The position numbers and the translations under genes are program-made. Of a DNA stretch of 64,000 nucleotides, positions 49,867 to 62,276 are shown one piece after another. This DNA is from Calonectria ilicicola (lineage: Eukaryota > Ascomycota > Sordariomycetes > Hypocreales > Nectriaceae): positions 5,022,001 to 5,086,000 of the forward strand of contig CP085833.1 in the NCBI GenBank assembly GCA_020809705.1, in the 5' to 3' direction. The notes beneath the pieces were generated by a model. It was not told the DNA's origin. It saw only the letters and a program-made list of their open reading frames with translations, and ran no database searches. Positions within the stretch are counted from its first letter, which is position 1. Every line of letters begins with the position of its first letter.

Positions 49867-50995
49867 ATTGAGTTTCTTTTAAGCCTTTCCTTTTTTAAAT
49901 AGTCTTGTGAAGATGTAAACGAATGGATATGTGTGCCTAGAATTAGTGATAAGGGTGTCTGAGTGTGGTGAGGATAGGCAAGTCCTTCAAGCCGACTGCG
50001 ACTGGACCTTCTTATATAACACGTAGTGCCAAGATAGTAACACCCAGCGTATCTCAGTTACACATAAGGTTCGAAAGAAGCATGCCATAAAACCGCTCTC
50101 CTCTCATCACGAGCCCAAGATTGACGTAGCATTCCACACCGATAGCTAGTATTTACTCGAACAACATGACATGCCGGTCTCCAGTCACACCCCAATTTGT
50201 GAGCAGCTATGCAGCACTCGAGGCTTTAGCCGTACCCTAATGCTCGTCTTCATAGTTTTGCTCCGGTTGTGGGGACTTTTGAGGCGCCCACCTGACCAGA
50301 GTCGAGACAGTTTTGTCTATTTGCTGCGGGGTAGTCTGCTCGTATTCCTGTCAGCCCCCCGGCATTAATTGGTTCTGGCCCTCTTTAAGACACCTAAGAG
50401 GACATTCCTAGGGTCAGCAATGACGTCAATGCTCCGGCTCAACAGGCGCAACCCTTTCCCGAACCTCGTATCCCTCCCGGTGCATTGTCAAAATGGCGCA
50501 GACGACCTTGTGATCATCGGCATGGAGGCGGTATTTTGAGAGTCTAACCAGCTTGAGCCCATCGTAGCCTACTGGCCTCGCTTCAGACATGCGGTTGTTT
50601 TGACGTAGTCTCGCATCGCATAAATGGTGGTGTGAGTTGATTGCACTCAAAAGTGCATCTCGTATAGCTCTCGAGCCTTAGGTACTGATGGAATGATCAT
50701 CTGAATGATGCTCCATCCTCAAAGCTAGATCGAGCATGCGGACTGCGAGGTTCAGCCAACGGCTGAATCTCGATTCCTCAAATGTTTACGTAAATAAATC
50801 GTTGCAGACAGCCACTGCATCATTCCACGATGCAACTGGGTAACACATACGAATCTGAGTAGAAAATCAATTCCGACTACATGATCAAAGCAACAAAGTG
50901 AGTTTAGGGTGAGATTTTTTTTTTTCATATTGTACTATGGCTGAGATAATACTGACAAGCAAGCGCACCCCGACATCATTCTACTTGGCGAGCTC
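49867..50995. other. Intergenic, no gene seen
   Basis: 1.1 kb apart from the cerato-platanin promoter; no other supported feature. Confidence 0.5.
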
Positions 50996-52411
50996 TTAAA
51001 CCTCTCGCAGACTGAACAAAAGCATCTGGTTTGACTCCACAGAATCCTTGTCCCTTAGTTTAGTGGGGGCTTCGGATCCAGAAACCGGAAGGCGATATTC
51101 CAGACTTTTCGCCAAAAACTGCCCCGATGCATCGGCATAAGGAAATGGCAAATATTTTGGCAATAGCCCCAGCTGATCCAATGCAGTTGCCTGATCCCAG
51201 GCGATGTGTTCATGATATAGTCGGTCTCCACGGATATTGACCACAGCCATAAATGGGATCTCAAGTTTGCGTCCCGTCGGAGGGATACCGGGGAGACTAT
51301 ACAGGGTGTCAAAAGCTGAAGCTCACCATGATTCAATGATTTATGACGATGAACTTACAGCCAGTCTATGATAGTGTTGTGCGTGCATTTAAAAATAAAT
51401 TCGTCAATTACCCGGTCGATACCGACTGAACGACTGATGAGCTCGTTTTCTGTGTCAGTGGGGTTTTTGAAGATAAAGTGGTCTCGATAGAAAGCTGTTA
51501 ACCGTTCCCGACCAACGCCACCAGTCAACTTCTGAAGTTAGTAAACATTCTACCACAAGCTTGATGGAAAGATATCTTACCGTAGGGATATGATTTACGT
51601 ATGGCTCTTGCACCATTGTTGCCATGGTGCACTCTACGGAACGATTCTCAAATTCATAATATGTGTGTTCGTCCCAAATCGCCTCAAGGTCGAAATATGG
51701 TCCATTCATGAGCTTTTTGAGGAACGAAAGATTTCTTGAATGTGAAACCGATTCCAATGAATATTTGAAATCCTGCTGGAAAGGTGTGGCGAACAAAAAG
51801 CTGTCAGCTGATGGGTAGTCGTACACAGTTAACTCTTCTGTGCGTTGCAGGAGTCCGGATGCCTTCCCGGCAAGATGATGAACTTGAGGGATTGCAGCGG
51901 CTTCTAAGGTTGTCGACGCGCCTTCCAGATTGCCATAAATAGATGCAACCACAATTTGCGAAAATGAAGCTAGAGTGGAAGCTACCCTGTTCCAAAGATT
52001 TGGACTGTAAGCTTGGTGAATTAGTTAGCAACTTCATCAAAAGTCGGCAATGCTTCTTGGTCGTTTAGTTTGTCTTCACATACCAACAAGACCAACGCTA
52101 TCTTTAGGTTGTACAGTTTTACAAGTCTCCAATTCTTCCAGAGCCCATCTAATTGCATTATTTGGTCGAGTCAGTGAGGTCTCGGTCATTTCGACAACAG
52201 TGTAACCTTCCTCGGCCCATTTCATGATCGGCGATGGGACACCATTGTCGATGGCGAGCGAGCTAGGTCCAGTAACACCGCTTTCGGTAACCAAAACCAG
52301 AAGCCCAGGACCATGACCCCTTCTGGAGAGCGGCTGCAAGATTGTGAGGCCTGGTGCAAATTGCTTCAGGCGAGTTTCAGGCAGCGGGCGGATCTCGTAT
52401 TTGCTATTCAT
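50996..52411 (-). CDS. Dienelactone hydrolase-like protein with C-terminal SnoaL-like domain
   Basis: Four exons, complement(50996..51296, 51359..51531, 51581..52011, 52084..52411), 410 aa. The N-terminal part resembles fungal carboxymethylenebutenolidase-like proteins (HGPGLLVLVTESGV). The C-terminal part is a SnoaL/NTF2-like domain: TGGVGRERLTAFYRDHF, SRSVGIDRVIDEF, LLPGIPPTGRKLEIPFMAVV and RGDRLYHEHIAWDQA. True dienelactone hydrolases open dienelactone to maleylacetate, which would feed the reductase at 11355, an attractive link. However, the nucleophile elbow is not seen where expected (VGLVAYSPNLW), so hydrolase activity is doubtful. Confidence 0.83.
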
Positions 52412-54245
52412 TTTTATGTGAATAAAAGGTATTTGATATGATAACTACTCCGTCTAGTTAATGGTCAAGACGGGTCGTCGTTTTTAAAGTAATTTTCATC
52501 AAGTGACGACATGGATTTGAAGCTCTCGCCAGCACTGAATGCCAATGGACATGCATCGATAACGCCCAGGTACTCATCCATCCAATGCAAACAGTAGCCA
52601 ATTGGAAATTGGGCCATTGGTAATCTGGGTCATGTGCACTCTTTCCGACTTTTTCAGCCATAATTCAGCGTTCCAGATCCGCCAGTTCCTGCGATAATCA
52701 AGGCTCTAGGATGTTTCGGAACAACCGGAAACCGGAACGGAACGTTTCAGGGGTGCAACAGAGCCGGCGACGCCACGTAACACTAGTCATCCAAACACCA
52801 TGAAAAATCTTGTGTAAGAGAGGATGCAACTTTTTCTGTTCATCCCGCCCTTGGTAGACAAATATTAATATTCGGGTATAAAAGTCGTTGGGCTGGTTAA
52901 CGGCCTGTTCAACTATTTCCATCAAAACTAAAACACAGTAAATTGCCGTACTGACAACCATAGGCGGCGCACATAGACTTTCAAATATAACGTTGAACAT
53001 GGATTAATTAGCATATATAAGTCAGGATAGAACAGATCATGCTGGACACAATCCTACGGCATATTGTGAAAACAGCAGCAACAGGAGCTCAAAATTGAGG
53101 TTGGCTACATTTCCGATGGTCATGGTACTATTGGAGAAAGCAATTCCATGAATGCAAAGTCTACTAAAGGCGACTGCTTGGACATTTATCTATATGAATT
53201 ATTTATTTATTTATATCTTTGGAGAAGATACAGAAGGAGAGAGAGGTGGTGATCTCAAATTATCTCCAGCGTGTCAAGGTATTGAAATGGATGATTAATT
53301 TTCGTAACCTGCACCCAGTAAAGCTTTTACAACTCTAGGATTCTAGGGGCAGTAGTTGGTCAAGAGGAGATTGGGGTGTTCGGAAAGCGCCCACAAAACT
53401 GCTACAGTTCCGAGCAGGCCGATTGCAATGATACGGGTATCACGTAGTTTTTTCCCTAATCAGGTTTAGCCACGGATTTATCTGTTCCAATGACCCCGCC
53501 CCCGCATCTTGGATAGTGACACAGCCTGAATCATGCTAATGTCGATGAGCCACAAGAATCTAGCGTAAACTCAGAAATCCATTCTGGGCGGCCAGGCCAA
53601 GCGTTCACGATTCCAAGCACATTGAATAGATTCGATAATTTTGAAATGCAACCGCATGTTTATAAAAAAAAAAAAAGTCAAAGCTAGCGATATCATCAAT
53701 CAAGAGATAGGGGTCGTCCCACCCATATGCATGGTCTCGACAGGGTGCGCGGTGGTACACGAGATAACAAAAGAAATATCGCCCACTGCCGATTGGCTCA
53801 CTGTCCGCTAACTCAGCCTAGATTCAAGGATGTTTCGGCGCCTATCGCACCGCTACCCCGCAGTTTGTGGCGAGGATGTCGCCCCCTATCATGCTAACTA
53901 GCTGTTCCGAGACGAGGGACCACGGGCCATTCGGCAGCGTTGAGGTCAGAGGGTCTGTACTAAGCTCAGCGGCAGGCTCGATTACCACCCAAAAGGTGAA
54001 TTTCTCTTAATCTGTCCTAGCATCCTCATCGGATGTTGCAATCTATGCCGGGGGTAGAGTGGCTAGGGATCCGACACTATATAACCTCAATCATTTACCA
54101 ATCCACCACATTTACTTGGTTTCCACTTGATTTTCGTATGTAACTCATTTATTGGAGGACTCATTTGTCTAGACCCCGAAGTTCGTCGGATTCTATTGAT
54201 CCACAGCAATTTAATCACGTTTCTAGCAATTGACAGCCTACCACC
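52412..54245. other. Intergenic, no gene seen
   Basis: 1.8 kb between divergent genes. CTATATAACC at 54075-54084 is a TATA-like element for the regulator at 54246. A 100-codon minus frame at 52698-53000 has no family resemblance. Confidence 0.5.
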
Positions 54246-56704
54246 ATGGCGGAGAAGCGACCCAGCCACCAGGCTTCAAACGAATCTTGCAAGAGACGTG
54301 CTCCCTACGCCGCGAGAGCCTGTGACGCCTGTCGCAGGCGCAAAGGTCGCTGTGATGGTCGCAAGCCTTGTGAATACTGCCTAGTCCGTTCATTGAGTTG
54401 CTCTTATTCTCTTAATACTGAGGATCGTCGTTCCAACTCTAGCACATCAACCACTGGCCGGAATTCCTCTCAAAAAGGCCACAAAGAACCCCAATGGACT
54501 CATGAGTAGGTCGTGAAGTTTTGTATTTCTTCAAATATATCCGTGTTAATCATGAATGTAACAGAGAAATCAGCGGTCTAGTGGCATCCATGCAAGGGCA
54601 ATTAGAAACCCTCGTAGCCCACGTCAAGATGTCTAATGAAGGTCAGAGTCTTGATGCGACACATAGTATTTTGACTACAAACCGAGCTTCATCCAACATG
54701 GCCCGAACTGGGTCAGACGCGAAAACACCAGTTAAATTTTCACGCGCCAACTCGTCCTCCAAGCGCCCGGCCCAGTGGTTTCATGGTCCAACAAGCCCCG
54801 ACTACAGCCTCATTGCCGCCCAAATCCGTATCGAAGAAGGGAATTTATCCATTAGTCGTGAATCAGGCAGGCGGAGGCTTCCCTGTTTAGATGACTGCCA
54901 ATCCGATGATGACGAGGACGAAGAGCCAAATCCTGACACAGGAGATGAGGATTCTACTATCGGGCGTCTACCAGCGCACCAGGATTTTCCACCTCTATTC
55001 ACTTTTCTAGGCTATTTTTCTAAATCAGAAGCCATTCGCCTCTTACGAGTCTACCATGAAATGGTAGGTGAATTGCATCCTATTCGAGATATCGACAGTC
55101 TATTGGAACAAACAGAATTTTTATACGCTTCGATTGATGGGCAAGGGCCGCGAGGTGACAGGGAGGTTTGCGCAGATGAAGATGATTTGGTCATCTTAAA
55201 TCTAGCATTCCTAATTGCAATCACAGCCGAACCTGCACCTGAAAGTGATATGAATGATGTTGCGATCAACTTGCACAATTCCTGTCGCGCCATTATTGAT
55301 TCAAAAGTGATGGGTCCCGCATCCAGTATAAATAGTGCTCTCATTACATTGTTAATGGTTTGTCTTTCGGTGTCTCCAACTTTCTTTCGCCTTTGTCCTA
55401 AATTATGTCATGTAGGGATTTTATCACTTCTTCAAATTCAGGCTCCGCCTAGCTTGGCGTATGTGCGGTCTCGCTGGTCGCATGGCAATGGAGCTCGGAA
55501 TACACAACAAGGAGGTACTTCAACCTTACCCAGAAAATGATGGTCACCGTCAAGAGGTGGCCACAATATCATGCAGCATATTGGTTCTAGATCGCCAGTG
55601 GAGTGCCGCCGCTGGCTTACCTCCAAACTTTCAAGAGTCAGACTTTGAAATGGCCCAGATCTCTTTGGTATGGCCATTCTGCATGCACCTCTCACGTCAA
55701 TTTTGGCTTATCTTTGACTTTGTTATTCACAGGCATCAACACCATATCTTAAAGCGATGATGGCATTCACGCTAATGTGTGACAAATTCAATGAGCCAAT
55801 CTCCCGCGTGGCCCGTGGCGGCAATTGCCAAGACGAGGACACGCTAGAGGTGACAAACTTCAGAGTCGAGCAATGGAGAAAAAGAGCATTGGAAAAACAC
55901 AACTTTACTCATCCAGAAAAGTGGAATCCAGCATCTGCAACCAAATCTCCAGCTTGGACAATAATACTCTATTTACGGGCCAATGCGGTTCGAGGTATTC
56001 TTCTGCGGCCTTTCTTTCTCTCCACTTCAAATTTGCTGGCTAAAAAGAAGATCCAACGAGGTCTGGAGATTGTTTCTGATTCTATGACTATTCTGTCAAT
56101 TCTTGACAGGGAAACCGACATCTTTAAGAAGCAGCATCCTCATTTGCAACATTTCCTGGCCTCCGCCTGTGCACTGCTTTTCCTCATCGTTTCATACACG
56201 GAGCAGAATCGCACTAGTATTCCTGAAAGCTTCCTAACAAACTATCCAGATTCCGTAAAACGGAGCTTCGGACAAGCATGGAGGCTTTCTGTTGCCTACA
56301 GCAAATCTTCGCGGGCATCGCACCGACTTTGCAAACGATTGCTGTCAATGAGAGAACCATTAATACACTGGGGCCTAATCTCTCGGGAAGAAGATTTTGG
56401 AATCAATACATCACATTCTTCTTTTCCTCACAATATCAATGTCCTTGGCAATTCCAATAAGAATACCGATGCCTCAGAAAAGGTTTCGGTTTGGAAACCT
56501 ATGGCCAATGCACTCGACGCCTCCGGAGATGACTTTTCATTTCTAGACATGACATATAATACCGCGGCTGCATTTTCTGATCCTTTGGCAAATCTTTCCT
56601 TCTCCAACTCGAATAATGGCTCACAAGTGGAATGTTTTGACCCTCTATTGTTTGAATATTCAATGAATTCTTCGGCAACATTTTTCTCAGATGGTGGATG
56701 CTGA
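54246..56704 (+). CDS. Zn2Cys6 transcription factor with fungal_trans domain
   Basis: Four exons, join(54246..54505, 54565..55357, 55416..55667, 55733..56704), 758 aa. The zinc cluster near residues 26-53 reads ACDACRRRKGRCDGRKPC and has CX2CX6CX5CX2CX6C spacing. A linker with a predicted coiled stretch (EEISGLVASMQGQLE), an acidic segment (DDDEDEE) and the fungal_trans domain follow (YHEMVGELHPIRDID; FRLRLAWRMCGLAGRMAMELG; LDRQWSAAAGLP), as in regulators of catabolic genes. It sits beside the N-acetyltransferase, 0.4 kb downstream in the same direction, and may control it. Confidence 0.92.
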
Positions 56705-57126
56705 GCTCATGGCTCAAGTCGCCTCCTCTAATTCGCAAAGAAATATGAAGTCTGCCGTCCCACGATGTTCATTTCACGTATTTTACATCTTATTAGAGTT
56801 ATTAAGTCATAAATTGACACCAAATTGGCTGTGGTAGTTAAATAAGTGTAACAATCGATTAAAATCTTTGATTGGCATGTCCATTCATTCCTAGTATTCC
56901 GAAACCGGCACGAGTCCCGAGTGACGTTCCGAGTGACGTAAAGTCTATTCTGACAAATTCCCGAGTTTATAAAGACTTGGCCTGCTCATTGCTATAGATG
57001 ATTGTACCATTCTCACACTCAAATGGCACAGTATTCAATTCGAGTATTTACGAAGACCCAGATTGTCATTGATGCATTCCACTGGTTCATGTGCATAAAA
57101 TATTCTCCGTTGGACTTTTAACAAAA

Positions 57127-58164
57127 ATGACCGACAGACACAGATACAACAAAGCCCAACTCGAAGCCTATTATGATAGAATAGGGCTTCCTTCTGCAAG
57201 CCGCCAATTTACAGTTGCCGATTTTCATCCTCACGCTCAACTTCATTTTTTGAGCGTACTTCAAAAGCACCAATTGATGATGATTCCTTTCGAAAATCTC
57301 ACACTGCATTACTCATTGCATCGTGTCATAAATTTAAATCCAGATCACCTCTTGAAGAAGATCGTTTACAACTCTGGGAGAGGGGGCTATTGCCTAGAGA
57401 ACAATTCACTCTTTCTCACAGTATTACTCTCTCTGGGATATAATGCTTATATGACTGGAGCCCGAGTCTTTGATAGAGATTCTTCAAAATATGGAGGATT
57501 CACACATTGTCTCAATATAGTAAAAGTCGGAATCAATGAATATGCAATTGATGTTTGCTTTGGTTCACGAGTTCCTGTGCTTCCTCTCGAATTATTCGAC
57601 GGCAAGATTCAACCTCATTCCAAGCCAGGTCAAATGCGAGTGCGCTACAGCAGCATCTCGCAAGGCTTATCGCCAAACCAGCGACTTTGGGTATATGAGC
57701 ATCGCCATAACGACGAATCCCGTTGGATTCCTCAATACTGCTTCTCAGATCTCGAGTTTCTACCTGAAGATATTAGCGTTATGAATTGGAGTCCCGCAAA
57801 AAGCGCTGCCAGTTTCTTCACACAAAAGGTTGTTTGTGTTAGATTCACATCCGAAAGCGAAAACTACTCAGCCAGGGTCTCGTCTCGGTCTTTCAATGAC
57901 AAGCCTTGTTTAGAAAATACAGGGGCCATTGATGGTGCCCTGATTATCGATGGGGATTGGTTTAAATGGAGAAAACAAGGAATAGTTCAATGGGAGGAAA
58001 GGTTTTGTAGCGAGGAAGAAAGAATAGAGGCACTAAGGACATACTTTGATATTACACTCGATTATGAGGAACGAGCGGCTATCAAAGGATGTGTTGGAGA
58101 GGTTTCAAAGATTAACGATTTTTACCGGCGGGAAGGGCTTGGAAATAGAAAACATTTAGAGTAG
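57127..58164 (+). CDS. Arylamine N-acetyltransferase (NAT)
   Basis: Intronless, 345 aa from 57127; an in-frame ATG at 57091 would add 12 residues. I prefer 57127 because MTDRHRYNKAQLEAYYDRIG is the normal family start. The catalytic triad is present: Cys in SGRGGYCLENN, His in GGFTHCLNIV and Asp in AIDVCFG. NATs move an acyl group from acyl-CoA to arylamines. In Fusarium one member (FDB2) malonylates aminophenol made from plant benzoxazolinones, so detoxification of plant or xenobiotic amines is a reasonable role. A TTTATAAAG element lies near 56966. 3' gap to the methyltransferase is convergent. Confidence 0.93.
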   Translation: MTDRHRYNKAQLEAYYDRIGLPSASRQFTVADFHPHAQLHFLSVLQKHQLMMIPFENLTLHYSLHRVINLNPDHLLKKIVYNSGRGGYCLENNSLFLTVLLSLGYNAYMTGARVFDRDSSKYGGFTHCLNIVKVGINEYAIDVCFGSRVPVLPLELFDGKIQPHSKPGQMRVRYSSISQGLSPNQRLWVYEHRHNDESRWIPQYCFSDLEFLPEDISVMNWSPAKSAASFFTQKVVCVRFTSESENYSARVSSRSFNDKPCLENTGAIDGALIIDGDWFKWRKQGIVQWEERFCSEEERIEALRTYFDITLDYEERAAIKGCVGEVSKINDFYRREGLGNRKHLE

Positions 58165-58428
58165 TGGTATCCACAGAATTCTTCGTTTACATGACCTGTG
58201 TACATGACCCGTGTCGCGTTTTGTTACTTTGCTCAATCATCGCACTCGTTATAGATTACATATCAGTCTCTGAGCTGCCTTGATACCTAATATTTACTCA
58301 ACGTATCATTTCTTCGTAGAACTTATTAGAAGCTCAGCTTTGCTATTTTACTACCAACAGTCTAATATCCATAGAAACCAGCAGAAATCCTACATCATAT
58401 TGACAGCTGCAGCAAAACAGTTATCACC

Positions 58429-59100
58429 CTAATTTCCCTTCACAATGGCCATAATAAATCCGTTAAACACGGGTGTAGGGAACATTGAATGACTGGCTAC
58501 GGTTGGCATGAGCGTAGCCTCGACTCTCCCGTCCCTGCCGATCTGTGTCAGAATCGAGTCGCTTCCTTCATCTGGGTAACCATTTTTAATCATTGTAGGT
58601 ACCACATCGTCGAGGAAAATACAGCCATTTGTACGCGTCAGTTTCACCGCCCAATCAAATTGTTCCCAGTGGTCGGCCAAGTCTGCGTCAATGAAGACGA
58701 TGTCAAATTGCCTTCCTTCCTCAGCCAGCTTCGGCATCACGTCTAGAGCTGCACCAAGAATGACTTCTACATCAAGTCCTTGGACATTCTCAAGCGCTGT
58801 TTGTCGATGTTTTGGATCAATCTCGATACTTGTGACTTTGGCCCCGGCTTCCGCAAAACAGATGGCTGAGTAGCCACCCAATGTCCCAACTTCGAGTACC
58901 GTCTTGGCACCCATAAGCTTGGCTAGAATAGAAAAATATTTCCCAGCCATGGGTAGGACGCTCATAGGAGGGAGACCTTGTGCTGCCGAATTGGCGAGTG
59001 CATGCTCGAGCTTAGGGTTCGGTCGGAGCAAGGCGGCTCTAGCCTGAGCGTCTAATTTCGGCGCTAAGCGGAAATTTTCAAAGTTGACAATAGCCTCCAT
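58429..59100 (-). CDS. SAM-dependent O-methyltransferase, caffeoyl-CoA/catechol type
   Basis: Intronless, 223 aa. SAM-binding motif I is VLEVGTLGGYSAI, motif II region VTSIEIDPKH, then QFDIVFIDADLADHW and CIFLDDVV, whose Asp residues form the metal site of this class (PF01596-like). These small enzymes methylate catechol-type hydroxyls with Mg2+ and no N-terminal dimerisation domain. A role in modifying phenolics or a natural product is likely; substrate unknown. It diverges from the Zn2Cys6 regulator at 59465 across a promoter with CGGRTCC repeats. Confidence 0.92.
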   Translation of the reverse strand: MEAIVNFENFRLAPKLDAQARAALLRPNPKLEHALANSAAQGLPPMSVLPMAGKYFSILAKLMGAKTVLEVGTLGGYSAICFAEAGAKVTSIEIDPKHRQTALENVQGLDVEVILGAALDVMPKLAEEGRQFDIVFIDADLADHWEQFDWAVKLTRTNGCIFLDDVVPTMIKNGYPDEGSDSILTQIGRDGRVEATLMPTVASHSMFPTPVFNGFIMAIVKGN

Positions 59101-59464
59101 GACTTAATTTTGAAGAAGGAATGTGGATCAATGTGTTTAGGCGCGTCAATTACAACGTATGTTCTGGTGTTTGTCAATACAGCAGATCACGGTGCCAATA
59201 TTTATACGACTTCACATGGAACAAGACGGGTCCACAAATTCCCTGTTTTGATTTGGCGTCCGCGGATCCACGGATCCATGGATCCGTGGTGCCAGGATTG
59301 GATTGATCCTTGGCCTCGTAGTATGCGGATGTGTGTATGTGTGTGTTCCCTTGTGCAGCATTCATTCTTCGATCAGGCATTCTCAGACAAGCCTCCACGG
59401 GTCCGCGGGTCCGCTGTTAGAGTGCAAGCGATCCCCATGCCCAATTGGTCGTCGGTTCTGCATC
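59101..59464. promoter_or_regulatory. Divergent promoter with CGGRTCC repeats and a 22-bp palindrome
   Basis: CGGRTCC occurs on the plus strand at 59227-59233, 59263-59269, 59271-59277, 59398-59404 and 59406-59412, and on the minus strand at 59280-59286. The two tandem pairs have the same 8-nt period. 59268-59289 is a perfect 22-bp palindrome and includes CGG-N10-CCG, a spacing used by some Zn2Cys6 dimers. A GT-rich run lies at 59328-59345. Confidence 0.7.
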
Positions 59465-61543
59465 ATGTGTCGCCCGCACAGCAATGCATGCTTGTCATGT
59501 CGTCAGAGAAAGCTGAAATGTGACAGACAGCAGCCGTGCGCGAATTGCCTCGCTCGCTCTGTGGAGTGTAAGCAACAGCTTTTGCCATCCGCCGGCAGGG
59601 GCGTGAAGAGGGCCCGGGATGAGTCAGATCCCACAATAGCGAATATCTTGTCCAGGCTAGATCAACTTGAGGCATCAATCACAACCCAAAGCAATGAAAA
59701 CCACGGTTTTGTTTCGACCCCAATTGCCAGAGAGCTCAACACAATAAGAACCAGCCTTCCAACCACAGTGACAGCACCCGCGTCATCAACGGAGAAAACC
59801 ACTGAGTCAATATCTCCCGAAGCAGGTACACAATTCGTCAAAGTCTCGGCGAACGATCACGTCTTGGTATGAATTCAACTCTGATAGGCGTCTTACCTAT
59901 ATCTGATTACAGACAGCGTGATGCTCTAATGCATAATCTCCGCATCGTCATCTCAGCGGACACCCGAATTGGGCAAGATGTCGGCCAACCTCATATTACA
60001 CTGCCTCCTGAATCAGAAACCCTACGCTTACTTCAAGTTTATTTTGATTATGTCGGTCAATTCCAGCATATCATTCATGAAGCACATGCCTACGATTTGA
60101 TTCATCATGTCTACCATCACATAGCTCACGTTTCCACCACAACCGCGCCACGGGGATTAGCTTTAATATTAAGTATCATTGCATTGGCAATTATTCTCCA
60201 ACCTCTTCGCGGCGATATAAATACAGTCCTCCCCATCATCACAGACAGATTGAAGAAATCTGCTGTCTATATTCGACAAGCGATGGATTGCCTCGAGCAA
60301 CATCGACGAAGGATGAATCACACACTAGAAAATGTACAAGCTATGCTGGTTCTGCAGTTTCTCATCAGTCACATGGAGGCATTTTCTCCTCGGTATCGCG
60401 CCTTGCTAACAGAGGCTGTCGTAGTATCTCATCATCTCGGCCTACACCGAATTGATTCAACAACGACTAGAGGAAAGCCACCACAAGACAGCACAGACAC
60501 AATCACAAAAGAAATTAAGCGGCGAGTTTGGTGGTATCTAACTGCCACGGATTGGATGGTCTCCATGGCAGAAGGTAGATGCACTCGATATGGAGACGTG
60601 TACGACTAGCTGACTCGCCACAGGAGCATCTTCTGCCATGTACTTGGTACAACCTAAGCTCATCGCATGCAATATTCCAAAACATATCAACGATAGTGAT
60701 CTCATAAATGATCCTTTGAAAGCTCGACCACTGTCAGAGCCTACTTCAATGTCCTATATTCTGCATCGTCTCAAGATTGCTGAGATGGCTCGATGCATTT
60801 CAGATATAATACCACACGATCCAAACGATGCTACATGCGAAATGATACTATCACTGGACTCGAAGCTTGAGTCGATTATTCAGGAGCTCCCTGCTTTCTT
60901 CAGAGTCGAAACAACTGGTTCAGAGAACACAATAATGATCGACCAGAAACATACATACATTCCAGTGCAACGACTCCTAGTGAATTTGATGATTAACCAT
61001 ATTCGATGCAGACTCCACTTCCCGTATCTCTCTGGACATCGGAGTAAACCTGTTCATCTCTTCTCACGAGCTGCTGGTGTGAAAGCTGCACTCAATCTTC
61101 TCGCATCCCATCGAGGCATAGTCACTTCGGAAATCTCTCACTCTGCAGATTTCCTCAGAATCCAAGGAACCATACTTCACATGTTTACGGGGGCGGTCGT
61201 TATTGCAACGGATCTATGTTGCAATCAACCCCGCGGCCAAGAACGCGAACACCAATCATCAGAACTGATGGATGCTTTGACACAGCTAGAGGTTATAAAG
61301 CATCATTCACAAATCGCTGCTAAATTCCTTGATGATTTGACCCAGTTATTAGTTAAATATGGAGTTTGGTTACCAGCTGCGACAAACGAAACAAATAAAG
61401 ATAATTTGTTTTCTACTAGTCTAAATCTGTTGGGGGATGACCAATTATCATTGCAAGATCCCGACGCACCATTTCCTTTTGATGATCTTTGGGAGATTTT
61501 TGTTGAGCGCTCCTCGGTTGGAGATTTATTTGACGGTTTATAA
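59465..61543 (+). CDS. Zn2Cys6 transcription factor with fungal_trans domain
   Basis: Three exons, join(59465..59866, 59917..60574, 60624..61543), 659 aa. The zinc cluster lies at the very N-terminus (residues about 7-34), reading ACLSCRQRKLKCDRQQPC with CX2CX6CX5CX2CX6C spacing. A short coiled coil follows (ILSRLDQLEASI). The fungal_trans domain includes LLQVYFDYVGQFQHIIH, the block VVVSHHLGLHRID and RVWWYLTATDWMVSM, with the typical later segment CNIPKHINDSDLI. The frame is open upstream to 59303, but the ATG at 59465 (MCRPHSNAC) is the natural start. Divergent from the methyltransferase, so it is the first candidate for binding the CGGRTCC repeats between them. Confidence 0.9.
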
Positions 61544-62276
61544 TTCACCACCATATCACACACCAAATTACACGCATGGTTTTCATTTAAAATATATGCG
61601 CTAGTATGCTATTGAGATGCTATAATACCGGTGCTTGGTTTACTCGCATTGGCCTGTAGTTCTGTTGAATGATTGACCGATGAGTCCTTCAGTCCTTGAT
61701 TTTTTTTTTATGTATGAGATCGTAAAATAATTCGATTGGTCGATGTTTATGTCACATTCCTTGCTCCCTGCGAGATCTAACCCAGTGGCTACTTAATAGT
61801 GGTTATGCATAAGTTGCACAAATTTTAGGGTCTTGGATCAAATTTACCCTGTAGTAGAAACCCAAATTTCTTTAGGGACATGATATAACCCATCCTACAG
61901 ACCCTGCACTTTTAATAAACTAATGGATAATTTAGTGCTGTATTTTATGTTGGGATTTTATTGCATTCTAAGTTTTCAGATATATTACACATCAGTGACA
62001 CCTTGGAACAAAGTGCATCCGCAACTGTGTTCGAAACCAAGGGTGTAAAAGTTTTAGACAGAGTAGGCAAGGGACCGCGCGTTTTTTCTCCCTGACGCGA
62101 ACTACACGCGCACGCGTCGACGCTAGCACACCCACCCTTGCACGAGGTCGATGTGGGGCGAGTGATTTTGGAACATGTTAGGAATGAGGGTTGTATCCGG
62201 TTTGTTGATTTTACTTTGCTCATGTCATTCCGCCCGTTCCGCCATTTGCGTACCCTTGAATAAGACGAGACCCTGG
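61544..62276. other. Intergenic, no gene seen
   Basis: 730 nt without a supported gene; a GC-rich ACGCG patch is at about 62095-62120 and a single GTGGGGC at 62153-62159. Confidence 0.5.

Noticed and set aside
52698..53000. 100-codon minus-strand frame upstream of the DLH-like gene.
   Set aside because: No domain, no splice partners, weak coding character.
62153..62159. Single GTGGGGC far right of the cluster.
   Set aside because: Unpaired and not next to a cluster gene; consistent with chance occurrence.
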